Below, in pieces: positions 9,669-18,792 of a DNA stretch of 64,000 bases (positions are counted from its first letter, which is position 1; every line of letters starts with the position of its first letter). Origin of the DNA: Proteiniclasticum sp043951855 (GTDB lineage Bacteria; Bacillota; Clostridia; Clostridiales; Clostridiaceae); assembly GCF_043951855.1 (NCBI RefSeq), contig NZ_JBINJW010000001.1, positions 248,001-312,000 on the forward strand. The letters run 5' to 3'. The position numbers were made by a program, and so were the translations under genes. Below the pieces are notes generated by a model. It was not told the DNA's origin. It saw nothing but the letters and a program-made list of their open reading frames with translations, and did not search any database.

Positions 9669-10277
9669 ATGAAGAATATCATCACCATACAGCACACTGA
9701 GTCGGTACATCACAAAAACGGTATGGTCGGGTCCTGGACCGACTGGCCACTGTCAGACAAAGGAAGGCTCCAGGCGGAAAGAATCGGTGAAAAACTGAAA
9801 GAAGAGACAGAGGGAAAGACGTTCGTACTCTATTCTTCGGATCTTCTTCGTGCAAAAGAGACCGCACAGATCCTTGGAAGACATCTTGCCATTACCCCCG
9901 TCTTCCTGGATGTCCTGAGAGAACGGAATCTGGGTAAGGCTGTGGGAAAATCCGTAGCCTGGCTGAGAGAAAACATGGAGTGTCAGGAAAAAACTGTGGA
10001 CGACAGACTGTTTTCCGATGCAGAGTCCAGGCGAGATGTATGGAACAGACTGAAGGATTTCCATGAAAAGATTCTTATGGATGACAGTGAAAACATCCTC
10101 ATCGTATCTCATGGAGACACCTTGAGCATATGGAATGCTCTATTTCTGAATCTTACACCGGAACATCTGAATAGAGCGGACCTCTTCGGCATGGCTGGAG
10201 GTGTATCCTTCTTCCAGGTGAATCCGGAGGGAAAGCACATCCTAAGAAGACTTTCCGACCTGTCCTATATCCGCTGA
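9669..10277 (+). CDS. Histidine phosphatase superfamily protein with altered RHG motif
   Basis: Phosphoglycerate-mutase-like fold of about 202 aa. The N-terminal catalytic motif, normally RHG(E/Q), reads QHTES here, so the nucleophile His is kept but the phosphate-binding Arg is replaced by Gln. The later motifs SSDLLRAKETA, Glu in LRERNLG and SHGDT are intact. The start at 9669 is set by GGAGG at 9659-9663; an ATG at 9657 has no ribosome site. Substrate unknown. It is monocistronic and ends at a strong terminator. Confidence 0.8.
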   Translation: MKNIITIQHTESVHHKNGMVGSWTDWPLSDKGRLQAERIGEKLKEETEGKTFVLYSSDLLRAKETAQILGRHLAITPVFLDVLRERNLGKAVGKSVAWLRENMECQEKTVDDRLFSDAESRRDVWNRLKDFHEKILMDDSENILIVSHGDTLSIWNALFLNLTPEHLNRADLFGMAGGVSFFQVNPEGKHILRRLSDLSYIR

Positions 10278-10293
10278 TAGGTCATTCTACCCG

Positions 10294-10340
10294 AAACATG
10301 AAAAGGCTCATTTCGTAGTGAAATGAGCCTTTTCATGTTT
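10294..10340. terminator. Bidirectional terminator between convergent genes
   Basis: AAACATGAAAAGGCTCATTT pairs perfectly with the arm ending ATGTTT at 10340 around a short loop (CGTAGTG region). A-rich and T-rich flanks allow use from both sides, for the plus-strand phosphatase and the minus-strand metallo-hydrolase. Confidence 0.85.
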
Positions 10341-10359
10341 GCATTTTCTGAACCAGGTA

Positions 10360-10986
10360 CTATTCGTAGGTCAGCACCGCCGTATGAGGCGGAGTCTCTG
10401 GCGTGATTTCTATGCTGTTTTCCTCATACTTCTTCACATCATCCACGAGACCCAAGAAATCATCCAGATGATGCAGTTCGTCAAAACCGAACCTTTCTGT
10501 TCTGTAATGCATGGGAATGACCACCCTCGGGGTGATTCTGTCTATGAGCTTCTTTGCCTCTTCCGGTCCGATGGTATAGCATCCGCCCACAGGAATCATC
10601 ACCGCATCCAGATTCTTGAGATTTTCGATTTTATCCTCACCTAGCTCTTCCCCGACATCTCCGAAATGAGCAAATCGAAGCCCCTCTCTTTCAAAAAGCA
10701 GAATATCGGAAAGCCCTCTTCTTCTGCCCTGGGATGTATCGTGGGCACATGGGATTCTGGTGAGCCTGAATGGTGTAGTCCGGTCATTGTCTCTTATGGA
10801 AACAGCTTCCACATAGTTGTGATCCCCGTGATCATGGGTTGTATATACTTCATCCGCGAAGAGACTAAGACGAGTCAGTCCAGGTACACTGTTGTCCTTA
10901 TAGGGATCGATGACCATGGTGAACTGATCATAAGTTACTGAAAAACATGAATGTCCATGCCATGTGATGATAAGATTATTATCCAT
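10360..10986 (-). CDS. Metallo-beta-lactamase-fold hydrolase (UlaG/YtkL-like)
   Basis: Cytoplasmic MBL-fold protein of 208 aa. WHGHSCF opens the fold and THDHGDH is the metal-binding HxHxDH signature; later ligands are in HFGDVGE and IPMHYRTE. Sequence pattern matches the UPF0173/UlaG-like subgroup, whose members include lactonases and many proteins of unknown substrate. The start follows AAAGGAGGGAACTTA. Stands alone between a terminator and a spacer; nothing nearby indicates a substrate. Confidence 0.82.
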   Translation of the reverse strand: MDNNLIITWHGHSCFSVTYDQFTMVIDPYKDNSVPGLTRLSLFADEVYTTHDHGDHNYVEAVSIRDNDRTTPFRLTRIPCAHDTSQGRRRGLSDILLFEREGLRFAHFGDVGEELGEDKIENLKNLDAVMIPVGGCYTIGPEEAKKLIDRITPRVVIPMHYRTERFGFDELHHLDDFLGLVDDVKKYEENSIEITPETPPHTAVLTYE

Positions 10987-11136
10987 TAAGTTCCCTCCTT
11001 TCAGGTGGTCGTGATCAGATATCCGCTCTGATGGTAACCTTTACAATATTATACCTGTAAGATTTTAACAATCTGCAAACAAAAAGAAACAGATCTATTT
11101 ACTTTGTCAGATTTTAACAAACTTTTCTTGTCGTTT

Positions 11137-11718
11137 TCAGTCTTCTTTTTCATAGCCTTCCGGATACACAATCCGATCATACCAGTTCATCTGGAAATGC
11201 GGCATGTCCTGACGTCCATGATCCCAGTAATATCCGGCTTCAAGACCTATCCGTTCCCCGATTTCCGCCGCTTTTCTGAAGAACTCCAGATCGCTGTACT
11301 CTTCTCCACGAACATTCTTGGCTATATCAAAGGCACTGCGCTTGGTGTGTTCTGATTCCGTTGTCCAGGTGACGATGCCGCCTTCAGCGGTTCGCCCAAG
11401 GGAATACAGATATTCCTGTCTCTCCTGGGTGCGATAGGTTTCCGTCACGAGAACGGGCAGACCCTCGTCTTCTGCAACTTCAAGAAACAGAAGAAGCGCT
11501 TCCCTGGTTTTCTCATTCAGCTGGTCCATGGAATCTATTCTGGTCATGGGGTCGGAAACGGGCGGATACACTTCGGAGTAATCCCCTCTCATGACAAAGC
11601 TTCTTACCCATATGCTGAGGATGAAAAGAACGAGAACGCCAAGGATTCCATAGAATTTCAGCCGGGCAGCTCTTTTCTTTTTCTGTCTTCTCAGGATGAT
11701 TCTCTTGTTTGTTTCCAT
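11137..11718 (-). CDS. M15-type D,D-carboxypeptidase / L-Ala-D-Glu endopeptidase, membrane anchored
   Basis: Peptidoglycan peptidase of 193 aa with a cytoplasmic basic head (residues 1-20), one TM anchor (about 22-43) and an extracellular zinc peptidase domain. The metal motif SEHTKRSAFDIA fits the family SxHxxGxAxD (Gly replaced by Ser), and the distal YYWDHGRQDMPHFQM carries the final His ligand. Closest in layout to CwlK-like M15 enzymes. It lies downstream of the M50 gene but is separated from it by a terminator, so it probably has its own promoter. Confidence 0.8.
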   Translation of the reverse strand: METNKRIILRRQKKKRAARLKFYGILGVLVLFILSIWVRSFVMRGDYSEVYPPVSDPMTRIDSMDQLNEKTREALLLFLEVAEDEGLPVLVTETYRTQERQEYLYSLGRTAEGGIVTWTTESEHTKRSAFDIAKNVRGEEYSDLEFFRKAAEIGERIGLEAGYYWDHGRQDMPHFQMNWYDRIVYPEGYEKED

Positions 11719-11835
11719 AAAACACAGCTCCTCTTCTTACGCTATCTTCAGTATGAGGCACAGAGCTTAACATAGGTTGAGTTTCACCTTCATCTTTTCT
11801 GAAGATGTTTAGGATTCCCTTAATTTCAGGCTGAG

Positions 11836-11863
11836 AAAAAGCAGCCTGGTTTTCCGGCTGCTT
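11836..11863 (-). terminator. Terminator of the mgtE and M50 unit
   Basis: AAGCAGCC (11839-11846) pairs with GGCTGCTT (11856-11863); on the minus strand the stem is followed by a T-run. The hairpin begins inside the stop codon of the M50 gene. Confidence 0.75.
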
Positions 11864-12969
11864 CATGGGCTATCTATTCTGCTGATGAGTTTTTCCAGCT
11901 GCTCCGCTTCAAAAAGCGCCTGTCCTCTGAAGGGAAATTTCTCCATGACCGAGATCCCTTCCAGAGCAAGCTCCTTCGCCTTGACGGGATCTTCCATTGC
12001 ATAGAAGGCATAATAGGATTTTATTCTCAGACCATTGATGTCCCGATCCTTTTCAAGAATCTTTCCTGCCTTTTCATGATAGTACTGTGCACGCCTTGTA
12101 TCTCCTGTGATCAGATAATAAAAAATCAGTTCATAGTAATAGGCTGGCAGAGAATAGGGCGGCACCTTGGAAAGATTCTCCTCCACCACCTTCAGGTATT
12201 CGCCGGCTTTATCCATCTCCCCTCTGTCCATTTCCATGAAGTAGAGATAGAACACCGTAGTGAGCTCATGAAAATCCTCCAGAGGAAGCTTCACAGGATG
12301 AAGCCCCAGATCCTTCGGCCTTACGCCCAGGGAAAGTTTCTTAGACAGCATGGCACTTTCATAGAACCTTTCTGCAAGAGGATTCTTCCTGAGAATGCTG
12401 AAAAACATCATGCCGTCTGTGGGCTGATTCATGCTGAAGAACGGCCATGCATTGAGAAGCGCTAGGAGAATCGATACCACACCTGTAAGGAAAAGCGGTA
12501 CAGCCGTGAATACCGGCTGACTGATCCTGAAGAAAGAAATGATGAATCCGACTCCTGTAAGGATGTTGAAGAAAATTCCTCCTGTGGAATAGATGGCGAA
12601 ATGACCAAGATGCGAATTCTCACCTGGCAGCATGGCACAGAGGCCACCGTACCCCACATTCTTTATGAAGGTCACTTTCAGCTTCTCGTTTTCCTTCTGA
12701 ATGGAAAGAGGTCCTGCACGAAACAGAAGAAACCTGTACCCCAGAAGCTTTCCGAAGACCAGATGACCCAGTTCATGAATGTTGATCACAAGAAAAACAC
12801 CGATATAGAACAGAAGAAGCATCAGAGGAAAGTGCCAGAAGGAGAGCCCCTCCATGAAGGACAGATCCACTTCCAGAAAACTGAACAGAACGCCCAGTGA
12901 AATTCCAGCTGCAAGGATAAAACCGATGTATTTCCAGCTGATTCTCTTTCTCTCGTTCTTCTCTTCCAA
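11863..12969 (-). CDS. M50-family site-2-protease-like membrane metalloprotease with TPR-like tail
   Basis: Polytopic membrane protein of 368 aa. INIHELGHL is the HExxH zinc motif of the M50 family, placed in the third hydrophobic segment, and NAWPFFSMNQPTDG near residue 180 resembles the second NxxPxxxxDG signature. The C-terminal 130 residues are soluble and alpha-helical (repeats rich in Tyr, Ala and Glu), TPR-like. The start is TTG at 12969 with GGAG upstream. It begins 22 nt after the mgtE stop, so the two share an operon. The substrate, possibly an anti-sigma factor or a membrane peptide, is unknown. Confidence 0.8.
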   Translation of the reverse strand: MEEKNERKRISWKYIGFILAAGISLGVLFSFLEVDLSFMEGLSFWHFPLMLLLFYIGVFLVINIHELGHLVFGKLLGYRFLLFRAGPLSIQKENEKLKVTFIKNVGYGGLCAMLPGENSHLGHFAIYSTGGIFFNILTGVGFIISFFRISQPVFTAVPLFLTGVVSILLALLNAWPFFSMNQPTDGMMFFSILRKNPLAERFYESAMLSKKLSLGVRPKDLGLHPVKLPLEDFHELTTVFYLYFMEMDRGEMDKAGEYLKVVEENLSKVPPYSLPAYYYELIFYYLITGDTRRAQYYHEKAGKILEKDRDINGLRIKSYYAFYAMEDPVKAKELALEGISVMEKFPFRGQALFEAEQLEKLISRIDSP

Positions 12970-12991
12970 ATCCTCTTCTCCTTTCAGCAGA

Positions 12992-14341
12992 CTATAAGTT
13001 CAGAATCCATCCTGCCAGTACGAAGTACAGCATAAGGGACATGGCGTCCACGATGGTCGTGATGAGCGGAGCCGCCATGATGGCAGGGTCCAGCTTGAAA
13101 ACCTTGGCAGCCATGGGCAGAAGTCCTCCCACCACTTTGGCCAGAATCACAGTGGCGAAGATCGCCAGGGAAACCACCAGTACGACCTTTTCCTGACCTG
13201 GATAGGAAATGTAAAGCCTGATGTAGTTGATCACTGCAAGGAAAAGTCCCGCAATGAGACTGACTCTGAATTCCTTCCACAGCACTTTCAGTCCATCAGA
13301 TACTTCGATTTCATTCAGAACCATACCACGGATGACCAGCGTACTTGCCTGGGAACCCGCATTACCACCGGTATTGGTCAGCATGGGAATGAAGGTCACA
13401 AGGAGCGGTATGGCCGTAAAGGACTCCTCATATCTTGACAGAATGCCCCCGGTGATGACCCCTGAGATCATCAGCACCGTCAGCCAAACGATTCGGTTTC
13501 TCGCAAGCTCCCATGCAGGGGTTTTCAGATATGCCTTACCTGACGGAATCGTTGCAGCCATAAGCTCAAAGTCTTCCGTGGTCTCTTCTTCCATGACGTC
13601 GATGATATCGTCATAAGTGATGATTCCCACCAGGCGGTCTTCCGAATCCACCACTGGAAGAGACAGATAGTCGTATCGGTTGAAAAGATAGGCAACATCT
13701 TCCTTGTCATCTGATGTATGTACTTTCGTCACATCTTCTTCCATGAGATCAGTGACGATTTCATCGTCCCTGCTGAGAAGCAGCGTTCTCAGCGTGATCA
13801 CCCCGTCAAGAACCCTGTTTCCGTCTATGACATAAGCATTATAAAGGGTCTCGCTGTCTGCCCCATGTTTTCTGATATAGTTTATGGCTTCTTTTACACT
13901 CATGTTCGCTCTGAGGTTCGTAAATTCTGCTGTCATGATGCTTCCTGCAGAATCCTTCGGATACTTCAGGAAGGCGTTGATGGTGCCTCTGGTGGCTTCA
14001 TCTGTGTTTTTCAGCACTCTTTTCACGACTCCGGCCGGAAGCTCCTCGAGCATGTCCACCATGTCATCCATGAACATCTCATCCAGAATCCGGCCCAGTT
14101 CCTGGTCCGTGATCTCATGAATGATTCTCTGCTGTGCCTCTGTTTCAAGATTGGCGAACACTTCGGCAGCCAGATCCTTGGGCAGAAAACGGAATACGAT
14201 GATGGCTTTTTCCTTCGGAAGCATCTCGATGAATTCGGAAATATCCACTTCGTTGAGTTCCACGATCTCTTCTCGTAATGTCTTAAATCTGTTTTCTTCC
14301 AGCAGCTGACTCAAAAGGGTGATTTTCTCTTCAAAATTCAT
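12992..14341 (-). CDS. mgtE: MgtE magnesium channel/transporter
   Basis: Mg2+ channel of 449 aa, normal for the family. N-terminal superhelical domain (about 1-130), two CBS domains (about 135-255) that sense Mg2+, then five TM helices from about residue 285. The pore signature GGNAGSQASTL is present. The start follows GGAGGGAGCACCC. Upstream only about 140 nt separate it from the NSS gene and contain that gene's terminator, so there is no space for an M-box riboswitch. Followed by the M50 protease gene. Confidence 0.95.
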   Translation of the reverse strand: MNFEEKITLLSQLLEENRFKTLREEIVELNEVDISEFIEMLPKEKAIIVFRFLPKDLAAEVFANLETEAQQRIIHEITDQELGRILDEMFMDDMVDMLEELPAGVVKRVLKNTDEATRGTINAFLKYPKDSAGSIMTAEFTNLRANMSVKEAINYIRKHGADSETLYNAYVIDGNRVLDGVITLRTLLLSRDDEIVTDLMEEDVTKVHTSDDKEDVAYLFNRYDYLSLPVVDSEDRLVGIITYDDIIDVMEEETTEDFELMAATIPSGKAYLKTPAWELARNRIVWLTVLMISGVITGGILSRYEESFTAIPLLVTFIPMLTNTGGNAGSQASTLVIRGMVLNEIEVSDGLKVLWKEFRVSLIAGLFLAVINYIRLYISYPGQEKVVLVVSLAIFATVILAKVVGGLLPMAAKVFKLDPAIMAAPLITTIVDAMSLMLYFVLAGWILNL

Positions 14342-14430
14342 GGGTGCTCCCTCCTTCTTCTCTTTCGTTCTATTGTCTTAATCCTTGTTTATTATACCTT
14401 ATAGAGTGATGCACTTGAAAGACAGAGAAA

Positions 14431-14462
14431 GAAAAAAGTTCTGAAGCATATGCTCAGAACTT
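14431..14462 (-). terminator. Terminator of the NSS transporter gene
   Basis: AAGTTCTGA (14437-14445) pairs with TCAGAACTT (14454-14462); on the minus strand a TTTTTTC tract follows. Confidence 0.8.
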
Positions 14463-14482
14463 GAATCGATATTCAGTATCTT

Positions 14483-15883
14483 CTATAAAGACAGAATACC
14501 CAGGGCATTGAGAAATACGATGATGAGAAGCACTGGAGTAATATACTTCAGAACAAAAAGGAACACATCCACAAATTTTCCGTTTCCGATGCTTCCTCCA
14601 TTGGTCATCTCCTCCTTGATGCTGGCCTTTTTTGTGAAGTAGGCAGTGAAAAGAGTGATGAGAAGGCCACCCAGCGGCAGCAGCAGGTTGGAGGAGAGGT
14701 AATCAAAAAGATCAAAAAGGCTCTTTCCAGCCACCTCCACTGATCCGAATACTGCATCGGGATGCGTCGTCAGAACCCCTACCAGAAACATCAGAGAAGT
14801 GGTGAGGAGCACCGCTTTCTTTCTTTTCAGCTTCAGCTCCTCTGTGAGAATGGCAATGGGCACTTCCACCATGGAGAGCATGGCAGTGGTGGATGCAATG
14901 GCTGTGAGCACGAAAAATGCGATGAGGAGAAGATTTCCGAGCGGCAGCATGGAGAAGACCAGAGGGATCGTCTGAAACAGCAGCCCAGGTCCTCCCTCCG
15001 GTGCCAGCTGGAAGGTGAACACCACCGGAAAGATAGCAAGCCCTGCCAGCATGGAAACAGCCACATCGGAGAAGGCTACCTTGAAAGAGGTCCCCATGAG
15101 ATTATTGTCTTTGTTGAAATAGCTTCCATAGGTGACCATGGTGCCCATACCCAGGGAAAGCTTGAAAAAAGCAAGTCCCATGGCGGCCAGTATGGAGCTT
15201 CCCTGAAGCTTCGAAAAATCGGCCTTCATGAGAAACGCCAGTCCTTCCCCTGCACCGGTAAGGGTCAGTGCCCTCACCGCCGAAATGATGATGAGAAGAA
15301 GCAGTACAGGCATCAGGGTTTTCGTCACTCTTTCTATTCCCTTTTTCACACCACCGATGAGAATGACGGCAACCACAAGCACTGCCACTGCCTGCCAGAT
15401 CATAGGAGACAGTCCCGTCAAGGTATCTGTGAAAATCCCTTCCGATGCGATACGCGCTTCATCAAGCCCCATATCTCCCAGAAATCTGAAATCCCCTTTC
15501 AGGGCACGAAATACATAGGCGTAGACCCATCCCGCCACCGTGCTGTAGAAGAACATGATCAGCAGCGAGGAAAGAAGTCCCATGTATCCGATGCTTTTCC
15601 AGATCTTGTGGGCTTTCAGTTTATCAAAGACGCCTACCACATTGGATCTTGTTTTTCTTCCCAGATAGAATTCGGAAAGCATGATGGGGATGCCTAAGAG
15701 CAAGACAAAGAGGAGGTACACCAGTATAAAGGCGCCTCCTCCGTTCATTCCTGTCATGTAGGGGAATTTCCAGATATTTCCAAGCCCCACCGCAGACCCC
15801 AGCGTCGCGAAAAACACGGTCAGGGAGGTGGAGAAAGTTTCTCTTTTCATGGGAATTCCTGTTTCTTCATTTCTTCTCTTCAT
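14483..15883 (-). CDS. Neurotransmitter:sodium symporter (NSS/SNF) family transporter
   Basis: LeuT-fold Na+-coupled transporter, 466 aa with about 11-12 TM helices. TM1 carries FATLGSAVGLGNIWKFPY with the unwound GLGNIWKFPY sodium and substrate site. Bacterial members carry amino acids such as tryptophan, tyrosine or leucine; the substrate is not deducible. Two starts are possible: ATG 15883 with GAGGT 9 nt upstream, or the internal ATG 33 nt downstream after AGGAAT. Own terminator, no obvious partner. Confidence 0.9.
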   Translation of the reverse strand: MKRRNEETGIPMKRETFSTSLTVFFATLGSAVGLGNIWKFPYMTGMNGGGAFILVYLLFVLLLGIPIMLSEFYLGRKTRSNVVGVFDKLKAHKIWKSIGYMGLLSSLLIMFFYSTVAGWVYAYVFRALKGDFRFLGDMGLDEARIASEGIFTDTLTGLSPMIWQAVAVLVVAVILIGGVKKGIERVTKTLMPVLLLLIIISAVRALTLTGAGEGLAFLMKADFSKLQGSSILAAMGLAFFKLSLGMGTMVTYGSYFNKDNNLMGTSFKVAFSDVAVSMLAGLAIFPVVFTFQLAPEGGPGLLFQTIPLVFSMLPLGNLLLIAFFVLTAIASTTAMLSMVEVPIAILTEELKLKRKKAVLLTTSLMFLVGVLTTHPDAVFGSVEVAGKSLFDLFDYLSSNLLLPLGGLLITLFTAYFTKKASIKEEMTNGGSIGNGKFVDVFLFVLKYITPVLLIIVFLNALGILSL

Positions 15884-15956
15884 CTTCTGTATACCTCATG
15901 TGTTAAAGTTTTGATTTTTATTATACTTTGCCCACACGAGAATTACAAATGTTTTT

Positions 15957-16592
15957 CTAAAGAATTTCGTAGATCACTTCCACCCTTCTTTCCATCTCCA
16001 CATCACGTGGGGTCACATCCATCTCCATGGACTTCATGGCCATGGGCATTTCCACCTTGGACGGATTCATGATATAGTCCTCGCTTAGGGCGGTGATGAC
16101 CTTCACATGCCCCAGATTCACTTCCATGGCTTCCGCTAGAATCTTCGCTTTTCTTTTCGCATCCAGTACCGCTTCCCTCAAGGCTTCTTCCATGGCGGCT
16201 TCTTCCTCGCGGATTCCGAAAGTGATATCAAACTCAGGGGTTGTACCTCTATCTGTTATCTCTTCCAGCAGGGTAGCGAGCTTATGAAGGTCCATGGGCA
16301 TCTCCAGATACAGCTTTGATGTGAACTGATAGCCTTTAAAGACATTCTTGTAGAACTTCCCATCGTGTTCCTGTTCATAGTGGGTGCCGATGCGAAGTGT
16401 AGTGGTCTTCATGTCTTGCTTACTCATTCCGGATGCTGTAACAGCGCTATGCAGTTTTTCATTATGCGCATTGTACTCTGACAGAGCCTTCTCGTACTTC
16501 TCATCTTCAGTCTTCAGATGAAAGCTCAGTCTGATGACATCCGGGTTTTTTCTTACAATTCCTTTCCCTTCCACTCTGATTATTTTTTCCAT
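15957..16592 (-). CDS. SIMPL domain (DUF541) protein
   Basis: Protein of 211 aa with the SIMPL pattern: VEGKGIVRKNPDVIRLSFHL at the N-terminus, a DMKTTTLRIGTHYEQ strand and a C-terminal DAKRKAKILAEAM helix followed by VEVIYEI. Family members are often periplasmic or surface proteins of unclear stress-related role; this one lacks a signal peptide and is probably cytoplasmic. AAGGAGGATAAA precedes the ATG. It is divergent from ferritin across about 245 nt. Confidence 0.85.
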   Translation of the reverse strand: MEKIIRVEGKGIVRKNPDVIRLSFHLKTEDEKYEKALSEYNAHNEKLHSAVTASGMSKQDMKTTTLRIGTHYEQEHDGKFYKNVFKGYQFTSKLYLEMPMDLHKLATLLEEITDRGTTPEFDITFGIREEEAAMEEALREAVLDAKRKAKILAEAMEVNLGHVKVITALSEDYIMNPSKVEMPMAMKSMEMDVTPRDVEMERRVEVIYEIL

Positions 16593-16709
16593 TTTATCCT
16601 CCTTATGGGCTTTTTACACCAGCATCTGCTCCAGCTGAAAACGTCTTTCTGAAATGTGTCTCATTACTTCTATCTTATACAACATGAAAGAGAGATACAA
16701 AAACTAATC

Positions 16710-16724
16710 CATGAACAGTTCATG
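16710..16724. promoter_or_regulatory. 15-bp palindrome in the SIMPL/ferritin divergent gap
   Basis: CATGAAC-A-GTTCATG is a perfect inverted repeat. About 50 nt downstream, TTGATA and TACTCT are spaced 17 nt apart and could be the ferritin promoter. The site could bind a metal or oxidative-stress regulator; it does not match a classical Fur or PerR box. Confidence 0.35.
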
Positions 16725-16838
16725 AATTTAGACATACCAGTGCATGGAGGCTCTTCCCTGCTTGATATTTCCTGTAAAAAGGAATACTCTTAAATAGGAC
16801 TTCTGTCACTAGAATATACATTTGAAAGGATGATTATG

Positions 16839-17348
16839 ATGTTAAGCAAAAAACTGATTGATGCAATCAATGACCAGATCAACTACGAACTGCTGTCCTC
16901 CTATCTTTATCTTTCCATGGTAGCCTACTGTGAAGACAACGATTTTCAGGGCGCTGCCAATTTTTATAGAATCCAGGCAAGAGAAGAAGTGGATCATGCA
17001 ATGAAATTCTATGATTATCTTCTGGAAATGAATGCCAGAGTGATTCTCAAGGGAATTCCAGATCCTGAAACGGAGTTCGAAGGATACAAGGACACCTTTG
17101 AAAAATCACTGGCCCACGAAAAAACAGTAACCAAGAGAATCTATGATCTCATGGATCTTGCCATAGAAGAAAAAGAGCATGCAACCATCAGCTTCCTCAA
17201 ATGGTATGTGGATGAGCAGGTGGAAGAAGAAAGCAACTTCACAGCCATTCTAGGCAAACTGAAGAGAGCTGATTTAGATCCTGCCGCACTTTACATGCTG
17301 GATGATGAACTTCTGAAAAGGGTCTATGTGCCCATTGCAGCAGAATAG
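16839..17348 (+). CDS. ftn: Ferritin (FtnA-like, non-heme)
   Basis: Iron-storage subunit of about 169 aa that oxidises Fe2+ and stores it in a 24-mer cage. Four-helix bundle with ferroxidase residues in INYELLSSYLYL (Glu), REEVDHAMKF (ExxH), the Glu in AHEKTVTKRI and VDEQVEEES (Gln). Start taken as ATG 16839 (MLSKKLIDAINDQ), 8 nt after GAAAGGA; two earlier ATGs at 16830 and 16836 overlap or crowd that site. Monocistronic with a strong terminator. Confidence 0.93.
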   Translation: MLSKKLIDAINDQINYELLSSYLYLSMVAYCEDNDFQGAANFYRIQAREEVDHAMKFYDYLLEMNARVILKGIPDPETEFEGYKDTFEKSLAHEKTVTKRIYDLMDLAIEEKEHATISFLKWYVDEQVEEESNFTAILGKLKRADLDPAALYMLDDELLKRVYVPIAAE

Positions 17349-17356
17349 ATTCCATT

Positions 17357-17413
17357 AAAGCAGAAATCTCTCCGTCCATTTACACGAATGGATAGAGAGA
17401 TTTCTGCTTTTTA
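17357..17413. terminator. Terminator after ferritin
   Basis: AAAGCAGAAATCTCTC (17357-17372) pairs with GAGAGATTTCTGCTTT (17395-17410), with an inner TCCATT/AATGGA stem and TTT after it. It may act in both directions between convergent genes. Confidence 0.88.
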
Positions 17414-17509
17414 TTGCCTATGTTTCTGCCTGCTTCACTACGCACCTGCTTCTTTACATCAGCATCTTCTCCTGAGAGGAAGCTGTTGTCCTGTCTTACT
17501 TTGATGCGT

Positions 17510-17827
17510 CTATGTCTTCATCACCCTGTTTCCTGTATTGAGATAAATGAGTCCCATGAGAATGACCACAGTTTCCACACCAAATCCTACCCAGGCGATT
17601 TCATTCTCGTAGTCTTTCAGGACGATACTCGCAGAAAACATGAGAAGAAACACAGCACCCAGCATGAAGAGAAAGTTTCCCATGAGCCTTGTGAGTTTGT
17701 CCAGATCATATTTTTCCTTCTCTTTCTTTGAGGCTGTGTTATAACCTGAGATAAGCCAGGTCTTCCTTTTGTATCGGATCAGCCAGCCCATGAGAAAAAG
17801 CAGTCCTGCCGGAATCAGATAGATCAT
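17510..17827 (-). CDS. Small membrane protein, DUF3784-like
   Basis: Protein of 105 aa with three hydrophobic segments and the loop WLISGYNTASKKEKEKYD, which is characteristic of DUF3784 proteins. Function unknown. Its ATG overlaps the end of the DMT transporter gene by 4 nt, and GGAGG lies upstream in that gene, so both are co-expressed. Confidence 0.75.
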   Translation of the reverse strand: MIYLIPAGLLFLMGWLIRYKRKTWLISGYNTASKKEKEKYDLDKLTRLMGNFLFMLGAVFLLMFSASIVLKDYENEIAWVGFGVETVVILMGLIYLNTGNRVMKT

Positions 17828-18723
17828 GAGGAATTCCTCCTTTTCATTTTCTCCTCCTTCTTCCCAATGAGGTCAAAAAGAACGGAGGAACCTAATATCA
17901 GCAGTGCACCCATGGCCATATTGAAATAGAAGGCTTCTCCCAGAAGCAGCACGGAAAAGAGTATGGCGGACAAGGGATCAATGTAGCTGAGCAGTGCCAC
18001 GTACTGGGAATCCATCCGATCCACAGTGGAAAAGTACAGATAATAGGCAAGTCCAGTATGAATGATGCCAAGAATCAGCGCATAGGGCAGCGCTTCCAGA
18101 GGGATATAGAATGCAGAAAACTCTCCGGTGAAAAGCATGTATACACTCAGCACCAGCAGGGACAGGAAAAGCTCCATGAAGGTTCGATCCATACCGCTGA
18201 TGCCTTTCATTCTTCGATTGAAGATGATGACCAGCGCATAGAAAAAGGCTGCCGCCAGACCGAAAAGCATGCCTTTGCTGTCCATGTCGTTCATCACCGA
18301 AACATCCTTCATCTGGAGCACCACAAGACCGAAGAAGGCCAGAAGGATGGTGAGGATCCTGATTCCTGTAAGCCGCACCCTGAAAATCACAGCGGACAGA
18401 AGGATGAACAGTATGGGTGCCATGTAATAGGCTAAGGTGGCACTGGTGATGGTGGTGTTCTTATAGGCTTCAAAAAGAAGGATCCAGTTGATGCCAAGAA
18501 ATGCACCCCCGAAAAGCAGGTTGTATCTGTTTCTTACCACAGCTTCTCTATCAATCTTCCTCTTCAGAAAGACATAGATGAAGATCATGACGAAGGTTCC
18601 CACAAAGCTTCGGATGAAGGCGATATGCAGGGAAGGAATGGGAATTTTCCTCACGAAAAGACCGATGCTTCCGAAGAGCAGCATGGCCAGAATGAATATG
18701 AACTTATTTCCGCTTTTCCTCAT
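17824..18723 (-). CDS. DMT-superfamily (EamA) transporter
   Basis: Membrane protein of 299 aa with ten predicted TM helices in two EamA repeats; AYYMAPILFILLSAVIFRV closes repeat one and ALLSYIDPLSAILFSVLLLGE closes repeat two. Family members export amino acids or metabolites; the substrate is unknown. AGGGGG precedes the start, and it is followed by the overlapping DUF3784 gene. Confidence 0.85.
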   Translation of the reverse strand: MRKSGNKFIFILAMLLFGSIGLFVRKIPIPSLHIAFIRSFVGTFVMIFIYVFLKRKIDREAVVRNRYNLLFGGAFLGINWILLFEAYKNTTITSATLAYYMAPILFILLSAVIFRVRLTGIRILTILLAFFGLVVLQMKDVSVMNDMDSKGMLFGLAAAFFYALVIIFNRRMKGISGMDRTFMELFLSLLVLSVYMLFTGEFSAFYIPLEALPYALILGIIHTGLAYYLYFSTVDRMDSQYVALLSYIDPLSAILFSVLLLGEAFYFNMAMGALLILGSSVLFDLIGKKEEKMKRRNSS

Positions 18724-18792
18724 GGTTTCCCCCTGTCACTGGACGGTTTCTTCTTCTATGGTAACTACTCTATCCTCTCCTGATGCATGACA

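Noticed and set aside
14342..14482. M-box magnesium riboswitch upstream of mgtE
   Set aside because: The gap is about 140 nt, holds the terminator of the NSS gene and shows no M-box pattern.
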